From contig JAENVT010000389.1 in NCBI GenBank assembly GCA_016650435.1, forward strand, positions 1 to 15,489: a DNA stretch of 15,489 bases, in the 5' to 3' direction. The position numbers were made by a program, and so were the translations under genes. This document shows, piece by piece, positions 1-6,992 of this stretch. Numbering within the stretch: position 1 is the stretch's first letter; every line of letters begins with the position of its first letter. The DNA comes from Ilumatobacteraceae bacterium. Its GTDB lineage: Bacteria; Actinomycetota; Acidimicrobiia; Acidimicrobiales; Ilumatobacteraceae. A model generated the notes under the pieces. That model did not search any database. It was not told where the DNA came from and was given only the letters and a program-made list of their open reading frames with translations.

Positions 1-178
1 CATCGGTTCGACGATGGGCAGTTACCAAGAGTTCGACGAGGTGCTGGCTCTCGTCGACAAGGGATTGCCGGTCACCATCGACCAGGAGTATCCGCTGCAC
101 GGCTACGAAGATGCGCTTGCTCGCCTCGAGCACGGCGAGCAGCTTGGCAAGATCGTGTTGAACCATGAAGGGAGCTGA
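1..178 (+). CDS. Zinc-type alcohol dehydrogenase/quinone oxidoreductase (MDR family), C-terminal fragment
   Basis: The reading frame is open from base 2 to a TGA at 176-178, giving the last 58 residues; the 5' part lies outside the window. The visible segment reads IGSTMGSYQEFDEVLALVDK, then a short PVTIDQEYPL stretch, then HGYEDALARLEHGEQLGKIV and the end. This is the usual C-terminus of medium-chain zinc-type dehydrogenases and quinone oxidoreductases: the G-S/T-xxG nucleotide-domain strand, the helix with D/E-F-x-x-VL-x-LV, and the closing A-x-x-x-L-E-x-G-x-x-x-GK-I-V motif. These enzymes reduce or oxidise alcohols, aldehydes or quinones with NAD(P)H. The substrate and the presence of zinc ligands cannot be judged because those residues are missing. 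The stop lies one base before the M20 peptidase start, so the two genes are probably cotranscribed. Confidence 0.85.
   Translation, partial: IGSTMGSYQEFDEVLALVDKGLPVTIDQEYPLHGYEDALARLEHGEQLGKIVLNHEGS
171..174 (+). promoter_or_regulatory. Ribosome-binding site choosing the M20 start
   Basis: GGAG within GAAGGGAG lies five bases upstream of ATG 180 and inside the final codons of the dehydrogenase gene. It makes ATG 180 the likely start rather than ATG 165, which has no such site at the right spacing. Confidence 0.6.
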
Positions 179-179
179 C

Positions 180-1376
180 ATGGATGTCGAAGCGTTGAAG
201 GCCACAGTGTGCGCAGAAGTGGATCGGCTCGCCGATCAACTCCTGTACGCCAGCCACGAGATCCACGCCCATCCCGAATTGAACTTCGAGGAGCATTTCG
301 CCCACGACCTGCTGGTCGATCAGCTGCGGTCGGCCGGGCTCGACCCCACGGCCCACGCCTACGGCATCGACACGGCGTTCGAAGCGTCGGCTGGCGGGGC
401 CGGTTTCAACGTCGCCGTGCTGTGCGAGTACGACGCCCTGCCTGCCATCGGTCATGCGTGCGGGCACAACGTCATCGCCACCGCCGGCCTCGGCGCCGGT
501 CTCGCAGCGGCAGTCGTTGCCGAGCAAGCAGGCGGCATGTTGCGGATCATGGGCACTCCTGCAGAAGAAGGTGGCGGCGGCAAGATCGACATGGCCAGGC
601 ATGGAGCATTCGACAAGGTCGACGCGGCGATGATGGTTCATCCTGCGGACGCCGACCTCATTTCGATGGACACCATTGCGTTACAGGAGTTGCACGTGCA
701 GTTCCACGGCAAGGCTGCGCATGCCGCTGCTGCGCCGTGGGAAGGACGCAATGCACTCGATGCCGCGGTGCTGGGATACATGAACGTTGCCGCAATGCGT
801 CAGCACATCCGGCCGACCGAGCGAATTCACGGGATCATCACCAAAGGTGGCGACAAAGCCAACATCGTTCCCGCGGAGACGGCGATGGAATGGATCGTGC
901 GCTCGACGACGATCGAGTCGTTGCAACCGTTGAAGCAACGTGTCATCACCTCGCTGGAGAGCGCTGCGGCGGCCTGCTCGTGCACGATCGATCACGAATG
1001 GCATGGCCACACCTACGCCGACATGATCGACAACGGGCCCATGGTGGCCGCGTACGTCAACAACGCGGCCCGGGTTGGTCGCAATGTCGTCGATCCTGCG
1101 GCCGTTGGCCGGCGCGTCGTCGGCAGTACCGACATGGGCAATGTCAGCTACCTGGTGCCGTCGATCCACCCGATGATCAAGGTCGCCGGCGACGGCGTGG
1201 CGATTCACACGGTGGAATTCGCCGAGTGGGCCAGGTCCGCCGACGGCGACAAGGCGGTGCTGGACGGCGCAAAGGCGATGGCCATGACCATCGTCGATCT
1301 GTGGACTTCGGCCGACCTGCGCGAAGCGACCACGAAGGCCTTCGCCGGCCGACCGGCCGACGTCGAGGTGCTCTAG
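180..1376 (+). CDS. M20D-family metallopeptidase/amidohydrolase (PM20D2/AbgB-like)
   Basis: The protein is 398 residues, a normal length for M20 enzymes. The binuclear metal site typical of the M20D branch is visible: GHACGH (residues 91-96, with Cys94 and His96), the acidic pair in GTPAEEGGGG (Glu129/Glu130), His154 in MVHPADAD, and His343 near the C-terminus. The dimerisation lid follows the HGKAAHAAAAPWEGRNALDA segment (176-195). The SIHP and GSTDMGNVSYL segment (316-331) is characteristic of PM20D2, AbgB and Xaa-Arg dipeptidase relatives rather than of the IAA-amino-acid or hippurate hydrolases. The expected role is cytoplasmic hydrolysis of an amide bond in a small N-acylated or dipeptide substrate; the exact substrate is unknown. 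ATG at 180 is preferred to the in-frame ATG at 165 because GGAG at 171-174 sits five bases before it, and because it starts one base after the upstream stop, which suggests coupled translation. Confidence 0.9.
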   Translation: MDVEALKATVCAEVDRLADQLLYASHEIHAHPELNFEEHFAHDLLVDQLRSAGLDPTAHAYGIDTAFEASAGGAGFNVAVLCEYDALPAIGHACGHNVIATAGLGAGLAAAVVAEQAGGMLRIMGTPAEEGGGGKIDMARHGAFDKVDAAMMVHPADADLISMDTIALQELHVQFHGKAAHAAAAPWEGRNALDAAVLGYMNVAAMRQHIRPTERIHGIITKGGDKANIVPAETAMEWIVRSTTIESLQPLKQRVITSLESAAAACSCTIDHEWHGHTYADMIDNGPMVAAYVNNAARVGRNVVDPAAVGRRVVGSTDMGNVSYLVPSIHPMIKVAGDGVAIHTVEFAEWARSADGDKAVLDGAKAMAMTIVDLWTSADLREATTKAFAGRPADVEVL

Positions 1377-1425
1377 ACCCAGGTCAGGCGGTCGCGCAAT
1401 GCCCCTGCCACCCAGCCCCAACCCG

Positions 1426-1431
1426 TAGGAT
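1426..1431 (+). promoter_or_regulatory. -10-like hexamer TAGGAT of the thyX-like gene, possibly leaderless
   Basis: TAGGAT fits the actinobacterial TANNNT -10 pattern and ends eight bases before the GTG start at 1440. That would place transcription start within two bases of the start codon. The same bases contain AGGA, nine bases from the GTG, so a weak ribosome-binding site is the alternative reading. No convincing -35 box is visible. Confidence 0.4.
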
Positions 1432-1439
1432 TTGCACTT

Positions 1440-3041
1440 GTGACGGTCTACGTGCCCGAGGAGTACACGCCCGCCGAGGCCGACACGTTGAGACGCTATT
1501 TCACCAACCTCGACGGACCCGTTTTTGCGCTGGTGAACCTGCCCGAAGTGGTGAAGGGCGCGCTGTTTGCTCGCTATAGCCGCAGCGCCAAGAGCCTGCG
1601 ACGTTTGTTCCTCGACGAGTTCGTCGGTGATCTCGACATCAGCGGCGACCACTCCGTCGACGCGACCATCGGCCTGGAACGTGCCGAAGAGCTGTACGAA
1701 AAGGTCTTCTTCGAGTACGGCGACGATTCAGTCGCACAGCTTGGCGGTGTGCATCTGGCCTGCGAGCAGGCCTCCAACATACTCACCAAGGTCCTCGAGT
1801 GGGGCCGTCTGATGAGCTATCTCGAGCAGAGCACGCGCTACATCGCCTACGACACGCGCATTGGTGGCCGCTTCCGCTTCTACCGAGACCCTGCTGTCCT
1901 GTCGAGCCGGTTCGGCACGCGCTATGTCGGCGACATGGATCGCCTGTTCGACACGTACTCGCTGCTGCTCAGCAAGGTCACCGACCACGTGCGGGCCACG
2001 GTCGATCGCAATTCCGACGACAGCGACTTCGTGTTCCGTCAGGCGACGCGTGCAAAGGCTCTCGACGCAGTGCGCGGCGTGCTGCCGGCGGCGTCGCTCT
2101 CCAACGTCGGCATCTACGGCAGTGGCCAGGCTTTCGAAGGATTGCTGCTGCGGATGCGGGCCCATCCGCTGCCAGAGGCTCGGCAATACGCCGACCTGAT
2201 GTTGCATGAGTTGCGCAAGGTCATTCCAAGCTTCCTACGCCGCGTCGACATTGCCGACCGTGGTGGCCGGTGGACGAACTATCTGACAACGACCCGCGAA
2301 CGCACCGCTGAACTCGTCGACACGTTGTTCGGTGGCACGCCGGTCGAGCAGGCGCCATCGGTGCAACTCATCGACTGGGATCCGGATGCAGAAGACAAGC
2401 TGCTCGCCGCGATCTGCTACTCGCACACCAATCTTCCCGAGACCCAGTTGCTGCAACGCGTTCGCACCCTCGGGCCCACCGAGCGGCTCGCTCTCATCCG
2501 TGCCTACATCGGCGAGCGCGAGAACCGTCGTCATAAGCCCGGCAGAGCCTTCGAGCGCATCGACTACCGGTTCGATGTGCTCAGCGACTACGGCGCGTTC
2601 CGCGATCTACAACGACATCGATTGCTGACAATCGAGTGGCAGCCGCTGACACCCAATCACGGGTACGTTCGTCCCGACCTGATCGATGAGGCCGGCATGA
2701 CCGAGGTTTTCGACGACGCGATGGCTCGCTCGGCAGCCCTGTTCGATCTGCTGAAAGATGAGTATCCCAACCAGGCCAGCTACGCGGTGTCGATGGCGTA
2801 TCGACTTCGTTACTCGATGCAGTTCAACGCCCGCGAGGCCATCCACATGCTCGAGCTGCGGTCATCGCCGCAGGGGCACCCCGCCTACCGTCAAGTGGCG
2901 TTGGAGATGCATCGGTTGATTGGCGAGCAGGCCGGCCACCGGGCAATCGCCGATGCGATGAACCACATGACGATGGAGGCGCCGGAGCTCGAACGGCTCG
3001 ATGCCGAACGCCGTGCAGAGGTCCGACGCGGTCAGTCCTGA
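1440..3041 (+). CDS. Tandem ThyX-like protein (FAD-dependent thymidylate synthase family, duplicated domain)
   Basis: At 533 residues this is about twice the 220-250 residues of classical ThyX, which makes dTMP from dUMP with FAD, NADPH and methylene-tetrahydrofolate. Two ThyX-like halves can be seen, about residues 80-275 and 325-515. Classical ThyX carries RHRxxSxNExSxRY. Half 1 has WGRLMSYLEQSTRY (121-134), which keeps the S, E, S and RY positions but not RHR. Half 2 has RHRLLTIEWQPLT (392-404), which keeps RHR but loses the rest. Likewise half 1 has the AVRGVLPAA segment (210-218), resembling the AR-x-VLP motif, while half 2 has FNAREAIHMLELR (462-474), resembling the NxR-x-L motif. The two halves therefore may complete each other's site. 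Start is GTG 1440; the ATG-free 63-bp gap separates it from the peptidase gene. I recall similar long proteins annotated as ThyX in Actinobacteria and Chloroflexi. Whether it makes dTMP is unproven, so I give no symbol. Confidence 0.82.
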   Translation: MTVYVPEEYTPAEADTLRRYFTNLDGPVFALVNLPEVVKGALFARYSRSAKSLRRLFLDEFVGDLDISGDHSVDATIGLERAEELYEKVFFEYGDDSVAQLGGVHLACEQASNILTKVLEWGRLMSYLEQSTRYIAYDTRIGGRFRFYRDPAVLSSRFGTRYVGDMDRLFDTYSLLLSKVTDHVRATVDRNSDDSDFVFRQATRAKALDAVRGVLPAASLSNVGIYGSGQAFEGLLLRMRAHPLPEARQYADLMLHELRKVIPSFLRRVDIADRGGRWTNYLTTTRERTAELVDTLFGGTPVEQAPSVQLIDWDPDAEDKLLAAICYSHTNLPETQLLQRVRTLGPTERLALIRAYIGERENRRHKPGRAFERIDYRFDVLSDYGAFRDLQRHRLLTIEWQPLTPNHGYVRPDLIDEAGMTEVFDDAMARSAALFDLLKDEYPNQASYAVSMAYRLRYSMQFNAREAIHMLELRSSPQGHPAYRQVALEMHRLIGEQAGHRAIADAMNHMTMEAPELERLDAERRAEVRRGQS

Positions 3042-3157
3042 AGCGCCGCACGCTTCCATGTGACCGTTGTCACAGACAGTAGGAGCAGGGTCCGTCCCTA
3101 GTCGCCGTAGTATCCCCGCCCGCGCCCAGGGTTACCGCACGACATGAAGGACCGAAT

Positions 3158-3640
3158 ATGGCTGATGATGACGAGGTAGTTGGGGCCGACGATGAGTTCG
3201 AGGAAGAGACGGAAGAAGAGCCTGCTGAACTGACCGACGAAGACCTCGACGAAGAGGCGCTCGTCGAAGACGACGAGTTCGGTGAGGAAGATCCGTTCGA
3301 TGCCGACGCCGATGTCGAGATCGAAGAGGACGACGACGCCGAGACCGAAGGTCCAGTTCGCAAGTCTGTCGCGGCCGAGGAGGACGACGACGACGACGAC
3401 ATCATCGCCCCCGACGATGTCGAGGCCGACCTCGACACGATCTTGAAGGACCGTCTTGTTGCAGCCGACGACGAAGGCGGCGAGGACGAGGAGGACGAGC
3501 CGGAGGATCGCAGCGAGTCGAGCGATCGACTCCAACCAAAGCGAGCTGACGAGCAGCTGTGCCCGAGCTGCTTCTTGCTCGTGCGCAACAGCGCGCCGAT
3601 CTGTCCCGTGGGCGACGACGAGTGCCCGCTGTTCAGCTGA
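3158..3640 (+). CDS. Highly acidic protein with C-terminal four-cysteine zinc-ribbon (DUF4193-like)
   Basis: The product is 160 residues. Residues 1-125 are extremely rich in Asp and Glu, including a seven-residue EDDDDDD run near residue 75, with a possible short helix VEADLDTILKDRLVAADD (88-105). The tail carries Cys135, Cys138, Cys149 and Cys156, arranged as CPSC, then C-P, then C-P, which fits a zinc ribbon. The DEQLCPSCFLLVR segment resembles the DEFxCxSCFLV segment of the actinobacterial DUF4193 family, so I regard it as a distant or lineage-specific relative. No function is known to me. The start is supported by GAAGGA at 3146-3151, six bases before the ATG. A TAGTAT hexamer at 3108-3113 is a possible -10 about 45 bases upstream. 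The acetyltransferase gene begins four bases after the stop, so the two are probably one operon. The repeated GAC/GAG codons come from the amino-acid composition. Confidence 0.8.
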   Translation: MADDDEVVGADDEFEEETEEEPAELTDEDLDEEALVEDDEFGEEDPFDADADVEIEEDDDAETEGPVRKSVAAEEDDDDDDIIAPDDVEADLDTILKDRLVAADDEGGEDEEDEPEDRSESSDRLQPKRADEQLCPSCFLLVRNSAPICPVGDDECPLFS

Positions 3641-3644
3641 CCCG

Positions 3645-4085
3645 ATGAACGAGGTGATCCGCCGGGCCGAGATCGCCGATGCCAGTCAGCTCGCCGAACT
3701 CGAAGCTGCGGCGCGCCACCACCTGATCGAACAGCGTGGCGGTGCCGCGTTGTTGGCCGAGCAACCGGCCATCGGCGATTGGGTTCATGTGATCGAAGAT
3801 CACGCCCGGTGGATAGGCGTCGCCGAGCTTGATGGATTCGTCGTCGGGTTCCTCGAGTTGGCCGTGACTGGCGACATCGCCGTTGTCCGCCAGGTGTATG
3901 TGCAGCCCGAAGCTCGAGAGCTCGGGTTCGGCGACGGCCTGCTCGACGCTGCCCGGCAAGAAGCGATACGGCACGGCTGCAGCGCCCTCGAGGGTTTTGC
4001 CTTGCCGGGCGATCGCGACACGAAGAATCTCTACGAGCGGGCCGGCATCACCGCTCGCAAGATCATCGTGTCGACGCGGCTGTAG
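3645..4085 (+). CDS. GNAT-family N-acetyltransferase
   Basis: The product is 146 residues with a GCN5-related acetyltransferase fold. It starts with VIRRAEIADASQLAELE, the usual N-terminal strand and helix. It continues with GFVVGFLELAV (a central strand pair) and the acetyl-CoA pyrophosphate-binding loop VQPEARELGFGDGLLDAA, which fits the V-x-P-x-x-R/Q-x-x-G-x-G pattern. It ends with NLYERAGI (the conserved LYE-x-x-G-F/I motif) and RKIIVSTRL. These enzymes transfer acetyl from acetyl-CoA to a small molecule or a protein amine; the acceptor cannot be deduced. ATG 3645 is chosen because it follows the upstream stop by four bases and gives a standard GNAT N-terminus; the frame can be read further upstream but that part overlaps the acidic gene in another frame. 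It converges with the enoyl-CoA hydratase gene, five bases away. Confidence 0.85.
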   Translation: MNEVIRRAEIADASQLAELEAAARHHLIEQRGGAALLAEQPAIGDWVHVIEDHARWIGVAELDGFVVGFLELAVTGDIAVVRQVYVQPEARELGFGDGLLDAARQEAIRHGCSALEGFALPGDRDTKNLYERAGITARKIIVSTRL

Positions 4086-4090
4086 TCGCG

Positions 4091-4876
4091 CTACTTGGCC
4101 TGCCAGTTAGGCGCGCGCTTCTCGATGAACGCGGTCAACCCTTCCTTGGTGTCCTCCGACGCCATGATCCCGGCAAACCCGTCGTTTGTCATCTTCTTCA
4201 AGGTCTCGTCGTCTTCGTAGGCCGACGCCAGCACGATCTTGCGGCTCGCTCGAACGGCGAGGGGTGCTGCCGCACAGATCTGCTCGGCCAGCGTGGTCGC
4301 CTCTTCGACCGCTTGACCGGGTTCGACGAGCCGGTTGACGAGACCGAGATCGTACGCACGTTGCGCGGAGAGCGGCTCACCGGTGAGGATGACCTCCATT
4401 GCGGCGGCTCGACCGATGGCCCGTGGAAGCCGGAAGAGTCCGCCGGCGCCGGCGATGAGGTTCCGCTTGACCTCGGCAAGCCCGAATGCTGATCGGGTAG
4501 TAGCGACCACGAGATCTGCTGCCAGGACGAGTTCGCAGCCACCGGCCGTTGCCAAACCATCGACGGCGACGATCACCGGCTTTTCGCGATCGCGGTAGAC
4601 GAAGCCGCCGAATCCTCCGCGCTTGGTGTTGAGCGCACTTGCTTGGCCAGAGGCGATTGCTTTCAGATCCGCGCCGGCGCTGAACACGGGTCGGGCCTGG
4701 CCGTCGGTGTTGGCCGTCAGGATGCCGACCCATACTTCGGGATCCGCCTCGAGTTGATCGATCGCCGCCTCCACGCCGGCAGCGACGTCGCCGTTCACCG
4801 CGTTGCGGGCCTCGGGACGATTGAGCGTGATGAGGCCGATCCGGCCGCGGGTTTCGTACAGGACGATGTCGGACAT
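4091..4876 (-). CDS. Enoyl-CoA hydratase/isomerase (crotonase family)
   Basis: The product is 261 residues, the usual length. It opens with a strand pair ending in ITLNRPEARNAVN, and the oxyanion-hole loops are FSAGADLKAI (65-74) and VDGLATAGGCEL (105-116). Both catalytic glutamates of true enoyl-CoA hydratases are present: Glu115 in GGCEL and Glu135 in FGLAEVK, with the standard 20-residue spacing. The C-terminus MASEDTKEGLTAFIEKRAPNW also matches hydratases. It should add water across a trans-2-enoyl-CoA in cytoplasmic beta-oxidation or a related acyl-CoA pathway; chain-length preference is not visible. ATG 4876 is chosen because it begins the conserved N-terminus; an upstream ATG at 4996 would add 40 residues with no family similarity, spanning an intergenic repeat. 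A TACAGT hexamer seven bases upstream suggests a leaderless mRNA. No neighbouring gene belongs clearly to the same pathway. Confidence 0.93.
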   Translation of the reverse strand: MSDIVLYETRGRIGLITLNRPEARNAVNGDVAAGVEAAIDQLEADPEVWVGILTANTDGQARPVFSAGADLKAIASGQASALNTKRGGFGGFVYRDREKPVIVAVDGLATAGGCELVLAADLVVATTRSAFGLAEVKRNLIAGAGGLFRLPRAIGRAAAMEVILTGEPLSAQRAYDLGLVNRLVEPGQAVEEATTLAEQICAAAPLAVRASRKIVLASAYEDDETLKKMTNDGFAGIMASEDTKEGLTAFIEKRAPNWQAK

Positions 4877-4883
4877 GCTGCCG

Positions 4884-4889
4884 ACTGTA
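4884..4889 (-). promoter_or_regulatory. -10-like hexamer TACAGT of the enoyl-CoA hydratase gene
   Basis: On the minus strand TACAGT ends seven bases before ATG 4876. It fits TANNNT at a leaderless spacing. No purine-rich ribosome-binding site is present before this ATG. Confidence 0.4.
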
Positions 4890-4934
4890 CGGGCGCCCGC
4901 CTCACCCCAGCGAACCCACGATCCAGGCGTGCTT

Positions 4935-4995
4935 TCGCGCCCAGTCACCCTGCTTGGGCGCGATTTCGGAAGCCCCAGGCCCGTTTTCGCGCCCA
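4935..4995. repeat. Three copies of a 9-bp element in direct and inverted orientation
   Basis: TCGCGCCCA occurs at 4935-4943 and 4987-4995, and its exact reverse complement TGGGCGCGA lies between them at 4955-4963. The middle copy can pair with either flank: with the left one it gives a 9-bp stem and an 11-base loop, and with the right one a 9-bp stem and a 23-base loop. The array sits in the 156-bp gap between the 3' end of the 622-residue protein gene and the start of the hydratase gene, both on the minus strand. A terminator or RNA-stability role for the upstream gene is possible, but there is no U-tract. A REP-like intergenic repeat is the alternative. Confidence 0.7.
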
Positions 4996-5032
4996 ACCTC
5001 AGGGCGTGGTTGTGTTCCGCGTAGTGCGAGGG

Positions 5033-6901
5033 CTAGTCCTCGACGACTGGTTCGGACTCGGGCTTTGCGTCTGCGGCGGGCTCGTCTGGAGAAGCGGCTT
5101 CGGCCTCGGCGACTGCCGGCTCGGCAGCGGCTTCATCCCCGACAGTGGTCGGCACTTGTGGTGCAGAGGTCTCGACCTCGTCGGCTGCGTCATCTGGAGC
5201 AGATGCTTCGGCTGCGGGCTCGGGTTCTTGTGTGGCGGAGGGTTCGGCATCGACGGTGGGTTCGGCATCGACGGTGGGCTCGGCATCGACGGTGGGCTCG
5301 TCGATGGGAGTTGGTTCTTGTGTTGGAGCGGGTTCGTCAGTGGCGGAAGGTTCGCCGGTGGGAGACGGTTCGACTTCGACGGTGGGTTCGTCGATGGGAG
5401 TTGGTTCTTGCGTGGGAGACGGCTCGGCTTCGATGGTGGGCTCTGCCATGGTTGGCTCTTGCGTTGCAGAGGGCTCGGCGTCGACTGTGGGTTCGGCTGC
5501 GGCAACAGCTGCGGCTGCGGGCGGTGCGGGTGGACGCGGAGGACGCGGTGCAGCGGCCTTGGCTGGCTTCTTGGCAGCAGCCGGGCGCGTCGGGCGCAAT
5601 GGCTTCGGTGCCGAGGCGCGCTGGCTGACTTCGATCTCGAACAGCGCGGCGATCTGGGGCAGCAGGGGACCGACTCGCTTGACGGTCGCCAGCAGTTCGT
5701 CGTTGACCTGCGTGGGCTTTGCCGTCGGGAGAACGTGGGTGCGAACCGGGGAGAACGCCGCGGCCTCGAGTACGGCGACCCAACGATCAGGGAACGCGTC
5801 GGCGGTGAGATTTGCAGTTGTCGCTGTGGCCAGCCTGCCGGCGAGTTCAGTGGGGAAGCGCACGCCAGCCTTCGGGGGCTGCGACGACAGCTTGAGAGCG
5901 CGGATGACACGACCGACGCCGATGGCGGCATCGATGTCTTCGAACCACAACGCCAACTCGCTCTCTTGCTTGGTGACCAACGCGGCCTTCAGTTCGGTCG
6001 CCACGGCGCGCGTTGATTCATCGCGGGCGACCATCGGGTCTTCTCCCGCGGCCACGACGCTGCGCAGGTCGCGAAGATCGAGTTCCTCGATATCGGCCTT
6101 TGCCGCATCCGCACGATCGAGCCACTCGGCGACGCGCAATCTCGGCAGCAAACCCTCGGCCATCGACAACAATCCTGCTGCCGGCACTTCGGGCTTGCCT
6201 TCCGACTTGAGTCGGGCATTTTGCTCGTTGACGGCTTGGCGAACAGCCGGAAGACCACCCTGCAGGGCGCGCTCGGCGACCGGGCGCTGCTCCTCGGGAA
6301 GGTCGGCAAGCGCGGCGTTGCGGTGGACACGACCAGGCTTCAACCGCTTGGCCTTTGGCCGCTGTGGCAGCTCGGGGGGCGCCGTGAAATTGGGACGTGT
6401 GCGCCGTTCGGGACGCGGCCCACGCTCGGGACGAGTGCTGCCGCCTGGACGAGTACCTGCTGGACGTTCGCCGCCGGGCCGGTCACCCGCTGGGCGGTCG
6501 GCGCGGACCGCGGCGCCCTCGCGTCGTGGTGGCCGGTCGCCGGCGTCGCGACGCGGCCGTCGTTCGCCTCCGGGCCCATCGCGTCGCGGACCTCGGTCAC
6601 CACGGTCGTTGCGATCGCGCTTGGCAAGTTGCTGGGTGACGCCCTCGAACGGCTTGTCGCTAGGAATGAGATCCAACAGGCCGGACTTCTCAGCCTTTTC
6701 CTTGCTGGTCGTCACCGAGAGGATGGTGATGCCGTCGAGCTCGACCTCCGAGTCGGCCTTCAGCACTGAGCCGATCTTGGCGCCATCAGGCAGGAGCGAG
6801 CCGTCGAGCACACCTTTCGGTATGCGTGCTCCGGCAGCGCGCCAAGTCCACGTGCCGTCCGGGCGCGCGCTGGTGAGCTCGATTTCGATCCTTCGGGACA
6901 T
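5033..6901 (-). CDS. Large protein of unknown function: beta-rich N-domain, basic R/G/P-rich linker, helical domain, acidic repeat tail
   Basis: I do not recognise a named family. The 622 residues divide clearly. Residues 1-80 look like a compact beta domain (IEIELTSARPDGTWTWRAAG). Residues 94-190 are a disordered basic stretch with many RDR, RPGG and GERR motifs, like RGG-type RNA-binding tails. Residues 192-427 are a helical domain starting VHRNAALADLPEEQRPVAER. Residues 430-468 are a Pro/Ala/Lys hinge. Residues 469-622 are an acidic Pro/Glu/Thr/Ala tail with EPTVDA repeated three times in tandem and EPTPIDEPTV twice. The basic linker and conserved-looking domains suggest nucleic-acid binding, which is inference only. 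There is no signal peptide or membrane segment, so it should be cytoplasmic. ATG 6901 starts the N-domain directly; an in-frame ATG at 7000 would add 33 residues that overlap the divergent promoter. Read on the opposite strand this gene gives a 606-residue frame that is a composition artefact. Confidence 0.75.
   Translation of the reverse strand: MSRRIEIELTSARPDGTWTWRAAGARIPKGVLDGSLLPDGAKIGSVLKADSEVELDGITILSVTTSKEKAEKSGLLDLIPSDKPFEGVTQQLAKRDRNDRGDRGPRRDGPGGERRPRRDAGDRPPRREGAAVRADRPAGDRPGGERPAGTRPGGSTRPERGPRPERRTRPNFTAPPELPQRPKAKRLKPGRVHRNAALADLPEEQRPVAERALQGGLPAVRQAVNEQNARLKSEGKPEVPAAGLLSMAEGLLPRLRVAEWLDRADAAKADIEELDLRDLRSVVAAGEDPMVARDESTRAVATELKAALVTKQESELALWFEDIDAAIGVGRVIRALKLSSQPPKAGVRFPTELAGRLATATTANLTADAFPDRWVAVLEAAAFSPVRTHVLPTAKPTQVNDELLATVKRVGPLLPQIAALFEIEVSQRASAPKPLRPTRPAAAKKPAKAAAPRPPRPPAPPAAAAVAAAEPTVDAEPSATQEPTMAEPTIEAEPSPTQEPTPIDEPTVEVEPSPTGEPSATDEPAPTQEPTPIDEPTVDAEPTVDAEPTVDAEPSATQEPEPAAEASAPDDAADEVETSAPQVPTTVGDEAAAEPAVAEAEAASPDEPAADAKPESEPVVED
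5243..5296 (-). repeat. 18-bp tandem repeat, three copies, coding for EPTVDA
   Basis: TTCGGCATCGACGGTGGG (plus-strand reading) occurs at 5243-5260, 5261-5278 and 5279-5296; the last copy has one change at its first base. Each unit encodes one EPTVDA block on the minus strand. A longer duplicated segment nearby encodes EPTPIDEPTV twice (residues 499-508 and 529-538). Loss or gain of a unit keeps the frame, so length variation among strains is likely. Confidence 0.85.
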
Positions 6902-6910
6902 AGGCCCGCA

Positions 6911-6916
6911 ACGGTA
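6911..6916 (-). promoter_or_regulatory. -10-like hexamer TACCGT of the 622-residue protein gene
   Basis: TACCGT on the minus strand ends nine bases before ATG 6901 and fits TANNNT. No ribosome-binding site is visible. It lies in the 91-bp divergent region shared with the carbonic anhydrase-like gene. Confidence 0.35.
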
Positions 6917-6953
6917 TCTGGTACGAGTCGCTTCGCTCCACCGTGATGTGCAG

Positions 6954-6984
6954 TTGTCGCTGTGATCTGCTTGCTCACTACGGT
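6954..6984 (+). promoter_or_regulatory. Candidate promoter TTGTCG-N19-TACGGT for the carbonic anhydrase-like gene and prmA
   Basis: TTGTCG at 6954-6959 resembles a -35 box and TACGGT at 6979-6984 fits TANNNT, with a 19-base spacer. The hexamer ends eight bases before GTG 6993, so transcription would start almost at the start codon. This favours GTG 6993 over the alternative TTG at 6984, which overlaps the hexamer itself. Confidence 0.45.
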
Positions 6985-6992
6985 TGGAAGCC

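Noticed and set aside
3067..3072. TTGTCA as a -35 box for the acidic protein gene
   Set aside because: The nearest good -10-like hexamer, TAGTAT at 3108, is 35 bases away, too far for a promoter pair.
3070..3588. A Ser-rich 172-codon minus-strand frame opposite the acidic protein gene
   Set aside because: The serine runs are the complement of GAC/GAG codons. The plus frame has a ribosome-binding site and a cysteine motif.
5243..5296. Tandem 18-bp repeats considered as a CRISPR-like or regulatory array
   Set aside because: There are no spacers, and the units are in frame and code for EPTVDA, so they are coding repeats.
5145..6965. A 606-codon open frame on the plus strand opposite the 622-residue protein gene
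   Set aside because: Its translation is Ser/Arg/Gly-rich low complexity mirroring the Pro/Glu/Ala codons of the minus-strand gene. It has no domain, and the minus-strand frame explains the codon pattern.
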